From JBFELO01 sp041552055 (GTDB taxonomy: Bacteria > Acidobacteriota > Thermoanaerobaculia > Thermoanaerobaculales > Sulfomarinibacteraceae): a DNA stretch of 11,930 bases. The stretch is taken from assembly GCA_041552055.1 (NCBI GenBank), contig JBFELO010000137.1, positions 1-11,930 on the forward strand, in the 5' to 3' direction. Of the stretch, positions 1 through 6,123 are shown piece by piece. Below the pieces are notes generated by a model that made no database searches, had not been told where the DNA came from, and was given only the letters and a program-made list of their open reading frames with translations. A program made the position numbers and the translations under genes. The stretch's first letter is position 1. Each line of letters begins with the position of its first letter.

Positions 1-732
1 GAGTGAACTGCAGGGTTGCATCATGCAATCGCGGATGCAGCCGATCGCGACCATCTGGCGGCAGATGCCGCGGAGGATCGCGACCTCGTTGTCGGTGATG
101 CCGGCGCGACCGAACAGGCGGCGGAGCTTGCGCAGGGTACGATGCGGGCTCAGCGGATCGAGAAACCCGATTGCCGAGAGCGCCTCGTGCAGGTGTTGCA
201 TGAGGTCTTCGATACGGTCCGACGATGCCGGGACCGGGCCCTCGACAGCGTCAGGATCGGCCTCGATCGACAGGTAGCCGAGCACGATCGCGATTGACTG
301 CGTGAGGTTCAGGACCGGGAATCCGGCGACGGTTGGGACCCGGACGACGAGGTCGCAGCGATCGAGGTCGTCGCGTCGCAGGCCACTGGTCTCGTTGCCG
401 AACACGAGAGCGGTTTCGGTGAGACCGCGCCGCTCGAGTTCCGACAGGGCCTCCCGTGGTCCAACCAGAGGTTGATTCTCGCGACCCCGGCCCGAGGCCG
501 AGGCGACGAGAGTCCGATATTCGGACGCCGCCTCCGACAGCGACTGCCAGCGGCGAATCTCCAGGCGCTCGAGGCCGCCACACGCCCAGCGCAGGATCTC
601 GGGGTCGTCGAGCTCGACGAGCGGACGTACAAGTTCGATGCGGGAAACGCCGAAATTGGCGGCCACACGGATCGCCGCGCCGAGGTTTCCCGGCACGGCC
701 GGTTCGACCAGAATCACCGCGGACACAGGCAT
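1..732 (-). CDS. trmJ: TrmJ-like SpoU/TrmH family RNA 2'-O-methyltransferase (3' end at window edge)
   Basis: The frame is open from an ATG at 732-730 down to base 1, giving 244 codons with no stop. Members of this family use S-adenosylmethionine to methylate ribose 2'-OH groups in the cytoplasm; E. coli TrmJ acts on the tRNA anticodon loop (position 32). Visible SPOUT knot motifs are PAVPGNLGAAIRVAANFG near the N-terminus (motif 1, residues about 11-28), LVFGNETSGL (motif 2), and PTVAGFPVLNLTQSIAIVLGY (motif 3, with the Asn-Leu-Thr-Gln stretch). The C-terminal stretch LRRLFGRAGITDNEVAILRG matches the small helical tail typical of TrmJ and not of plain TrmH. E. coli TrmJ is about 246 residues, so only a few codons are probably missing. 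No clear Shine-Dalgarno precedes the ATG. The gene is divergent from the rhomboid gene, only 36 bp away. Substrate specificity (tRNA or rRNA) is inferred from the family. Confidence 0.88.
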   Translation of the reverse strand, partial: MPVSAVILVEPAVPGNLGAAIRVAANFGVSRIELVRPLVELDDPEILRWACGGLERLEIRRWQSLSEAASEYRTLVASASGRGRENQPLVGPREALSELERRGLTETALVFGNETSGLRRDDLDRCDLVVRVPTVAGFPVLNLTQSIAIVLGYLSIEADPDAVEGPVPASSDRIEDLMQHLHEALSAIGFLDPLSPHRTLRKLRRLFGRAGITDNEVAILRGICRQMVAIGCIRDCMMQPCSSL

Positions 733-740
733 TGTCCAGA

Positions 741-746
741 TATAAT
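741..746 (+). promoter_or_regulatory. Candidate -10 box TATAAT for the rhomboid gene
   Basis: A perfect TATAAT stands out in GC-rich sequence between the two divergent genes. No convincing -35 is found 16-18 bp upstream. If the box is used, transcription starts near 753. That would exclude an ATG at 751 and favour the in-frame ATG at 769 as the rhomboid start. Confidence 0.4.
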
Positions 747-768
747 ACACATGACGACGGGGCCTGCC

Positions 769-2766
769 ATGATCATTCCTTACGGCCACGAGCACACCAC
801 CGTTCGACGCCTCCCCTGGGTGACCTTCACGATCATGGGGCTGTGCGTACTCGTGTTCATCGGGACCCAGTTCACGGTGAGCGGACACGGCGAGGACGAG
901 GCCATTGAAGGTCTCGGGCGGATCTTCGAGTACCTCGTCGAACATCCGCACCTCGAGCTCGACCCGAGGTTCTTCGACCTCCTCCGCGATCGAAACGTCT
1001 CGGAGAATGAGATCGAGGAGTTTCAGTCGATCCTGGCGGCGATGCGACAGATGGGGGGGGACCCTCCCGAGAATCCGCGCCATCTGGCCGAGGAGAAGGA
1101 GGAGCTGGAGCGGCTGATCGACGAGTTCATGGGAGCCCTGGCCGAGATGCGGGACCACCCGTTCTACCGCTGGGGGCTGGTTCCCGCGGACATGAAGCTT
1201 CACACCCTGGTGACCTACCAGTTCCTGCACGGCGGATTCTGGCACCTGTTCGGCAACCTGTTCTTCCTGTTTCTGGCCGGGCCGTTCATCGAAGATGTTT
1301 GGGGTCGACCGCTGTTTGCGTCCTTCTACCTGCTCGCAGGTGTGATCGCGGCGCTGATGTACGCCGTCCACTACCCGCATATGGACGGACCATTGATTGG
1401 TGCCTCGGGTTCGGTGGCCGGAGTCATGGGCGCGTTCCTGATCCGGTACTGGAAGACGAACATCCGTTTCTTCTACTGGTTCTTCGTGGTGTTCCGCGGC
1501 ACCTTCACGGCCCCGGCGTGGCTGATGTTGCCGCTGTGGTTCCTGCGCGAGTTGTTTTTTGCCCAGGCGTGGGATGTGGTGGCTCCGGCTTCGGGCGGCG
1601 GTGGAGTGGCCCACTGGGCGCACGTCTGGGGCTTCGGGTTCGGTCTGGCGGTGGCCGGTGCCATACGGCACTACCGCGTCGAAGAACGATTCGTTCACGA
1701 GGCCATCGAGTCGAAGATCACGCTGGTGGACAACACCGCCGTCGACCGCGCGATGGAGGCGGGGAAAGAAGGCCGGATCGGGGAGGCGTTCGACCTGCTC
1801 AACGCCGAGTTGAGATCCCACCCCAACAACGTCGACGCGGCACTGGCGCTGTGGAACCTGGCGATGGCGCACGGTCGCGCACCCTCGGCTGCTCCGTTCC
1901 TCGTACGGCTGATGCGCCAGGCGGTGCGTGACGAGGATCCGAGTCTGGTCCTCAACCACTGGCATGAGCTGCTCGCTGGAGTGCCCGACCTCCAGGTCGA
2001 CCCGCCGCTGGCAGCCAGGGTCGCGGAGATTCTCTTCAACAACGGTCGTCGTGAGGAGGTCGTCGAGACCGTCAGTCTGGCCGCCGAGTCACTGGAATCG
2101 GACACGGCGAGCGCAGTGATGACCCGCCTGGCAAAGGTCGCGGTCGCGTCTCATGCGCCCTCGGCGGGGGTGCTCCTCGATGCGGCGCTGGCCCATCCCG
2201 AGTTGACGCCCGAGGTCCGGAGCGAACTGGCGACGCTCGCCGGCGCTCTGCCCCCGGTGCAGTCCCAAGAGCCGGCGGGCGGCCCTGACGAATCGACACC
2301 GGACGACGAGGCACCGAGTACGGGGGTGGTCGAGGTGGATCACACCCTGCAGGTCATGCGAGCGGTGCCGCTCCGCATCGAGGACCGGGCGTTGACCATC
2401 GATGTGCGGGGGGCAACCCGCAGGATGGCGTTGAGTCTGATCCAGGCAGTCGGCGTCGGTGGAGTACGGCCTCACGATCGTCGGCCGTTCCTCCTCGTCG
2501 ATCTGATGTTGGACCCGCCGTGGAGCGAACGCGGTCAGCTGCGAGTCATCCGACTGTCCAGCACCGACTTCGACCCTCGCAGGTTGGTCGCCGGTGCCGA
2601 CGACTCGTTACAGGCGTTTCGAGAGTTGCTGGAGGGGCTGCTGACGGCGACCGGTGCCGTACCGCTGCCAGACCCGGACTCGGCCCGTGGTCAACCCTTC
2701 AGGACGTTCGACTCGGTGGAATCCTACGAGCGAGACGTGCTTGGGATCGGGAAGGCGACGCTGTAA
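769..2766 (+). CDS. Rhomboid-family intramembrane serine protease with helical insertion and C-terminal TPR-like extension
   Basis: Rhomboids cleave transmembrane substrates inside the membrane with a Ser-His dyad. From ATG 769 the protein has 665 residues, against about 200-280 for a simple bacterial rhomboid. Residues 16-36 are the first membrane helix. Residues 40-135 are a charged, largely helical insertion. HGGFWHLFGN (154-163) is the usual second-helix motif. The catalytic motif is GASGSVAG with Ser213, and HWAHVWG (282-288) supplies His285, so the active site looks intact. After the last membrane helix (to about 299), residues 315-500 are helical and TPR-like, including GRIGEAFDLLNAELRSHPNN. 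A separate C-terminal domain of about 150 residues begins near residue 520 (VDHTLQVMRAVPLRIED); I do not recognise it. Start choice: ATG 751 is also in frame, but 769 has GGGG upstream and better fits the candidate -10. The gene is convergent with the AMMECR1 gene. Substrate unknown. Confidence 0.87.
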   Translation: MIIPYGHEHTTVRRLPWVTFTIMGLCVLVFIGTQFTVSGHGEDEAIEGLGRIFEYLVEHPHLELDPRFFDLLRDRNVSENEIEEFQSILAAMRQMGGDPPENPRHLAEEKEELERLIDEFMGALAEMRDHPFYRWGLVPADMKLHTLVTYQFLHGGFWHLFGNLFFLFLAGPFIEDVWGRPLFASFYLLAGVIAALMYAVHYPHMDGPLIGASGSVAGVMGAFLIRYWKTNIRFFYWFFVVFRGTFTAPAWLMLPLWFLRELFFAQAWDVVAPASGGGGVAHWAHVWGFGFGLAVAGAIRHYRVEERFVHEAIESKITLVDNTAVDRAMEAGKEGRIGEAFDLLNAELRSHPNNVDAALALWNLAMAHGRAPSAAPFLVRLMRQAVRDEDPSLVLNHWHELLAGVPDLQVDPPLAARVAEILFNNGRREEVVETVSLAAESLESDTASAVMTRLAKVAVASHAPSAGVLLDAALAHPELTPEVRSELATLAGALPPVQSQEPAGGPDESTPDDEAPSTGVVEVDHTLQVMRAVPLRIEDRALTIDVRGATRRMALSLIQAVGVGGVRPHDRRPFLLVDLMLDPPWSERGQLRVIRLSSTDFDPRRLVAGADDSLQAFRELLEGLLTATGAVPLPDPDSARGQPFRTFDSVESYERDVLGIGKATL

Positions 2767-2844
2767 TCTGGGCGTTGGCTCGTCCCGACCCACCACGATG
2801 TCCCGGATCCCAGGACGAGAGCGATCCGCGCCGCCCAACGGCCT

Positions 2845-3396
2845 TCACTCCTCGGCGAAGCTCTCGACCGTGAATGTGTGCATGATCGCATCCGGGTCCT
2901 GCCAGCAACCGGGGTCGAGGCCTGCCTTGCGACACGTGTGTTCGACGAAGGTCTGACGATCCCATCGGTGGTCATGTGCGACCTGGGGGAGCAGCAGGCC
3001 CCGCGCCGGCCCCCGTTCGATCATCAGTCCGTGAACTCCGACGATGATCGATTGGGGATCGTGAAGTCGCGCGAGCGGCGACAGAACCGAGATCTCGATT
3101 CTGATCCGATCGAACTCGTCGGGCGCCACCGGGTTGAAACGGGGATCACGAAACGCTGCGGCAACGGCGTTCGAGCGAACGCTCCTCCACAGCGGCTCGA
3201 CAGGCTCGACGTGCCCGATGCAACCTCGGAGGATGCCGTTGATCGTCAACGTGACGAAGGCGCCCCTGGGCTCGCCGAGGGTGCCCTCGTCGGTCGTCGG
3301 ACGGGGCTGGGGCCGATCCTCGAGCCTCGCGCCGATCGCATCGCGGGCGAGGCGCAACAGGGCTTTTCTCTGGCCGGGGTCGAGGCTCATTTCCAC
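2845..3396 (-). CDS. AMMECR1-domain protein (AmmeMemoRadiSam protein A type)
   Basis: The 183-residue protein is one AMMECR1 domain. The hallmark LRGCIG motif is at residues 56-61, followed by AFRDPRF (81-87), a GLLLPQVA stretch (133-140), a Trp at 145 and EHTCRKAGL (152-160); all are typical of the family, as is the length. Bacterial and archaeal homologues often sit beside a Memo-like protein and a radical SAM enzyme (the AmmeMemoRadiSam set), but neither partner adjoins it here. The radical SAM gene at 7366-8946 is of a different type. The biochemical role is not settled, so none is assigned. The start given is GTG at 3396; an in-frame ATG two codons later at 3390 is equally possible, because AGGTGG overlaps this region. 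The gene is divergent from the LarA-like gene, with 41 bp between starts, so the two may share control sequence. It is convergent with the rhomboid gene, with 78 bp between stops and no clear terminator hairpin. Confidence 0.9.
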   Translation of the reverse strand: MEMSLDPGQRKALLRLARDAIGARLEDRPQPRPTTDEGTLGEPRGAFVTLTINGILRGCIGHVEPVEPLWRSVRSNAVAAAFRDPRFNPVAPDEFDRIRIEISVLSPLARLHDPQSIIVGVHGLMIERGPARGLLLPQVAHDHRWDRQTFVEHTCRKAGLDPGCWQDPDAIMHTFTVESFAEE

Positions 3397-3437
3397 CTGT
3401 CCGTCTCTCTCTGCGTACAGGATGGTATCGTGACGGG

Positions 3438-4754
3438 GTGATTGTCAAACTTCCAGTCGGGAAAGACACCTGCGCGGTGGATATGCGCGGATTTCGAGTT
3501 CGTTCCGTGACTCCCTCCGCTCCGCGAGGACGAGAGGATTGTAGCGCGCTCGTTGCCCGAGCGGTAGATGTCCCCGCCCTCGGCCCGTCGTTGGCGGAGC
3601 GGGCAGCCGGCTGTCCGTCGGCGGCGATCCTGGTGCCGGACGGGACCCGGTTCACCGCGCTCCGACAGGTGTTGCCCGTCGTGCTCGACCGCGTGCTGAC
3701 GGCGGGCGTTCCCGCCTCCTCGATCACCGTGGTGGTGGCCGCAGGGACTCATCCCCCGATGACCACGGCGGCCCTCGAGGCCCTCCTCGGCCCCCTACCG
3801 CCGGGAGTGAGAGCGATTCAGCACCAGAGTCGTGAGGTCACCGATCTGGTCTCGGTCGGCGAGCTCGCGACGGGGCTCCAAGTTCGGTTGAACCGTGCGG
3901 TCGTCGAAGCCGCACTCGTGGTGATGGTCGGCGCGGTTCGCCATCACTACTTCGCTGGCTTCGGCGGCGGCGGCAAATTGGTCTTCCCGGGAGTCGCGGG
4001 CTACGACGAGATTCAGGACAACCACTCTCGGGTTCTGCAGCCCGACGCAACTGGCGCGATGCGGCGTCATCCGGCCTGCGAGCCCGGAATCCTGACCGGG
4101 AATCCGGTAGCCGAGGAGATCGCGGCCGCGGTGGACCTGCACCCCCCGGGGTTTTCGGTGTGCCTCGTCCCCGGCAACGATGGTCGAATCGCGCAGGCGA
4201 TCGGCGGTGACTGGCGATCGGCGTTCGACGCGGCAGTGGCGCGGGTGCGCGAGTGGTACGAGGTGCCGTCAGGTCCGCGATCCGTATTGGCGGTCGCGTC
4301 GGCCGGCGGCGACCCTTCCGACGCCACGCTGATCCAGGCGCACAAGGCACTCGACGCGGCGTGCCGGTTCGTCGAGCCGGACGGCGAGTTGCTGTTCTTC
4401 GCTGACCTCGGGGGAGGTCACGGCTCTCCCGACATGGATCCGTTCGTGGCAGATCCACGGCCGGCAGCCATCCTTCACAGGCTTGAACGACGGTGGGTCC
4501 AGTACGGCCACACGACGCTTCGCATCGTGGAGAAGACCTCGAGATATCGGGTGCACCTCGTTTCGCGGCTGAATACGGACGACGCCAGGCGACTCGGGTT
4601 CCACCCGGTGGAGAACCCTGCGGAGGTGGTCCAGACCTGGCGCGAACGGCAGGCCGGAGCTTCGGTGGCGGTGCTTCCGGCGCAGGCCGTGTATCCGGCG
4701 CGGAATCCAGGCCGGCCACCGACGGTTGATGACGGGATCCATGTCGCCCCCTGA
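3438..4754 (+). CDS. LarA/DUF2088 family nickel-pincer racemase or epimerase homologue
   Basis: The 438-residue protein is full length for LarA, the lactate racemase that uses a nickel-pincer nucleotide (NPN) cofactor. Residues corresponding to the LarA active site are visible: VPDGTRFT (Asp68, Arg71), AAGTHPP (His105), RHHYFAGFGGGGKLVFPG (His169/His170 and Lys180, the likely cofactor lysine), DNH (His196) and IQAHKAL (Gln300, Lys303). The protein therefore looks catalytically competent. LarA homologues act on several 2-hydroxyacids and related compounds, so lactate should not be assumed. The cofactor genes larB, larC and larE are not in the window. The GTG start at 3438 is chosen because the resulting N-terminus MIVKLPVGKDTCAVDM has the family's usual 'LPYGK' strand; starting at ATG 3483 would remove it. 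It is divergent from the AMMECR1 gene. The stop is followed by 112 bp carrying the palindrome that probably controls the next operon. Confidence 0.88.
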   Translation: MIVKLPVGKDTCAVDMRGFRVRSVTPSAPRGREDCSALVARAVDVPALGPSLAERAAGCPSAAILVPDGTRFTALRQVLPVVLDRVLTAGVPASSITVVVAAGTHPPMTTAALEALLGPLPPGVRAIQHQSREVTDLVSVGELATGLQVRLNRAVVEAALVVMVGAVRHHYFAGFGGGGKLVFPGVAGYDEIQDNHSRVLQPDATGAMRRHPACEPGILTGNPVAEEIAAAVDLHPPGFSVCLVPGNDGRIAQAIGGDWRSAFDAAVARVREWYEVPSGPRSVLAVASAGGDPSDATLIQAHKALDAACRFVEPDGELLFFADLGGGHGSPDMDPFVADPRPAAILHRLERRWVQYGHTTLRIVEKTSRYRVHLVSRLNTDDARRLGFHPVENPAEVVQTWRERQAGASVAVLPAQAVYPARNPGRPPTVDDGIHVAP

Positions 4755-4781
4755 GTCGCTGCGCATTGACTCTGACCGAGA

Positions 4782-4795
4782 TTGACCACGGTCAA
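4782..4795. promoter_or_regulatory. HcpR-type (CRP/FNR family) operator candidate, TTGACC-AC-GGTCAA
   Basis: This is a perfect 6+6 inverted repeat with a 2-base spacer, in the intergenic region 72 bp before the cupin start. The arms and spacing match the consensus I recall for HcpR in deltaproteobacteria (TTGACCnnGGTCAA). HcpR is a CRP/FNR-family regulator of hybrid-cluster-protein and nitrosative-stress genes. A further TTGAC lies at 4766-4770, 16 bp upstream on the same face. No good -10/-35 pair could be placed around it. The regulator gene itself is not in this window. Confidence 0.62.
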
Positions 4796-4854
4796 GGAAA
4801 CCCCAGCCTCGAGAACGGAAGATGTCACCGGTGTCGGGAAGAGCCCGGCTCAAA

Positions 4855-4860
4855 AAGGAG
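4855..4860 (+). promoter_or_regulatory. Ribosome binding site AAGGAG deciding the cupin start
   Basis: AAAAAGGAG ends six bases before GTG 4867. It selects this GTG over the ATG at 4822, which has no such site and would add 15 residues lacking cupin similarity. Confidence 0.75.
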
Positions 4861-4866
4861 TCCGAT

Positions 4867-5220
4867 GTGAAACGAAACAGCAACCCTGATGGACTCGATC
4901 CGGCTCGCGCGGTCGCGATCGTCGATCTCGTCGAGGTGGCGGAAGCGGCAACGGTGAGCCGTGTGCTCGCTCGAGCTTCGGGGGGGAGCCTGACCCTGTT
5001 CGCGTTTGCGGCCGGACAGGAGTTGTCCGAGCACAGCGCTCCGTTCGATGCTCTGGTTCAGGTCCTGGATGGCGAGCTCGAGTTGACCATCGGGGGCAAC
5101 GGCGTGCACGCGCGACCAGGCGAGGTCGTTCTCATGCCTGCCGACGTCCCCCACGCGCTCAGGGCCGTCGTTGACACGAAGATGCTACTGACGATGCTGC
5201 GTGACGCGGGGAAGGAGTAG
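4867..5220 (+). CDS. Small single-domain cupin protein
   Basis: From the GTG with AAGGAG six bases upstream, the protein has 117 residues and is one cupin_2 beta-barrel. Motif 1 is AGQELSEHSAPFDALVQVLDG (50-69), with His56 but no second His two residues later. Glu71 follows the conserved Gly69. Motif 2 is PGEVVLMPADVPHAL (84-98), with His96. The usual cupin metal site (two His and a Glu in motif 1, one His in motif 2) is therefore only partly present. My recollection of the family is that SEHTAPFDALVQVL is its normal form, so this is a subfamily trait and not decay. Its stop at 5218-5220 is part of the following gene's ribosome-binding region (AAGGAG at 5212-5217, ATG at 5224), so the two are almost certainly translated together. 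The palindrome at 4782-4795 suggests HcpR-type control. Function unknown; a sensor or small-molecule-binding role is only a guess. Confidence 0.85.
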   Translation: MKRNSNPDGLDPARAVAIVDLVEVAEAATVSRVLARASGGSLTLFAFAAGQELSEHSAPFDALVQVLDGELELTIGGNGVHARPGEVVLMPADVPHALRAVVDTKMLLTMLRDAGKE

Positions 5221-5223
5221 GTC

Positions 5224-5991
5224 ATGGCCGTACGAGAGGTCATCGAGATCGACGAGGAGCTCTGTGACGGTTGCGGAGATTGCGTTACGGCTTGCGCGGA
5301 GGGTGCTCTCGCCATCATCGACGGCAAGGCACGCCTCGTCAGCGACGTCTACTGCGACGGTTTCGGCGCGTGCCTCGGGGAGTGCCCGCAGGGCGCCATC
5401 TCGATCATTCGCCGGGAAGCCGAGGAGTTCGACGAAGGGGCGGTCGCGCAACACCTGGCACGACAGAAGGGCTCCGACAGTGGAGCCGCGGTCGGGCCTG
5501 CGCTTCCGATGGCCGGTGGCCTTCACGCGTCAGCGTCCTGTCCGGGCGCGCAGGCACGAGCCTGGGAGGCTGAGCCGTCGGCTTCGATTGCCCCGACCGC
5601 ACCCGGTCAGTCTCACCTTCGGCAGTGGCCGATCCAGCTCCACCTCGTGCCACCCACGGCGCCGTTCTTTCAGGACGCCGACGTGCTGTTAGCTGCAGAT
5701 TGCGTGGCCTACGCCGTGGGCGGCTTCCACGGCGAATTCCTCAACGGTCACGGGCTCGCGATTGCGTGTCCGAAGCTGGACAGCCATCAGGAGATCTACC
5801 TCCAGAAGCTGGTCGCCATGATCGACGACGCGGAGATCAGATCTCTCGACGTGCTGGTCATGGAGGTGCCGTGCTGCAGCGGTCTCGTGCGCCTCGCGCA
5901 ACAGGCGGCAGAGCAGGCGCGGCGGTCGGTTCCCGTGCGCTGCCGAGTGGTCGGTGTCAAGGGGGAGATCATCGCCGACAGGACGCTGTAA
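5224..5991 (+). CDS. 4Fe-4S ferredoxin-type protein with cysteine-rich C-terminal domain
   Basis: The 255-residue protein has a two-cluster ferredoxin domain at the N-terminus. Cluster one is CDGCGDCVTACA (Cys14, 17, 20, 24), a complete CxxCxxCxxxC. The second motif is CDGFGACLGECP, with Cys44, 50 and 54 but Phe at 47 where a Cys is expected. It may hold a 3Fe-4S cluster or one with another ligand. A variable linker (70-130) contains SCPG (Cys106). The C-terminal domain carries further conserved-looking cysteines: AADC (Cys160), CPKLD (Cys182) and MEVPCCSGL (Cys217, Cys218). This architecture matches a family of unknown function that I recall from strict and facultative anaerobes. ATG 5224 follows AAGGAG at 5212-5217, inside the end of the cupin gene, and the genes are 3 bp apart. 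The shared operon and HcpR-like site point to redox or nitrosative-stress physiology. This is inference; the reaction is not known. Confidence 0.86.
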   Translation: MAVREVIEIDEELCDGCGDCVTACAEGALAIIDGKARLVSDVYCDGFGACLGECPQGAISIIRREAEEFDEGAVAQHLARQKGSDSGAAVGPALPMAGGLHASASCPGAQARAWEAEPSASIAPTAPGQSHLRQWPIQLHLVPPTAPFFQDADVLLAADCVAYAVGGFHGEFLNGHGLAIACPKLDSHQEIYLQKLVAMIDDAEIRSLDVLVMEVPCCSGLVRLAQQAAEQARRSVPVRCRVVGVKGEIIADRTL

Positions 5992-6041
5992 CGAGCCGGT
6001 AAATGACTCCCCGCCCGCAAAAACGAGTCGCAGCCAGCGTG

Positions 6042-6047
6042 TACAAT
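6042..6047 (+). promoter_or_regulatory. Weak -10-like box TACAAT before the DUF1573 gene
   Basis: TACAAT, directly preceded by TG, lies in the 132-bp gap between the 4Fe-4S gene and the DUF1573 gene, 76 bp before the start codon. No recognisable -35 sits at 16-18 bp. It is offered only as the best promoter-like element in this gap, which otherwise shows nothing clear. Confidence 0.25.
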
Positions 6048-6123
6048 GCACTGGACGAGGGCACGCCGAGCGCAGCTTAGGCCCCTTCGAATACACCACC
6101 CGGTGGATTGTCAGGAGGTGTCC

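Noticed and set aside
472..768. Upstream extension of the rhomboid frame from ATG 472
   Set aside because: It lies wholly over the TrmJ-like gene on the other strand, which has clear SPOUT motifs. The extension has no rhomboid similarity, and the candidate -10 and family-like N-terminus point to 751 or 769.
2767..2844. Possible terminator between the convergent rhomboid and AMMECR1 genes
   Set aside because: CGTTGG near 2773 and CCAACG near 2834 can pair, but only across a loop of about 55 bases, and no compact stem with a T run is present.
6046..6123. Upstream ATG at 6046 for the DUF1573 gene
   Set aside because: It would place 26 charged residues before the signal peptide and has no ribosome site. 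The ATG at 6124 has AGGAGG five bases upstream and gives a proper signal peptide.
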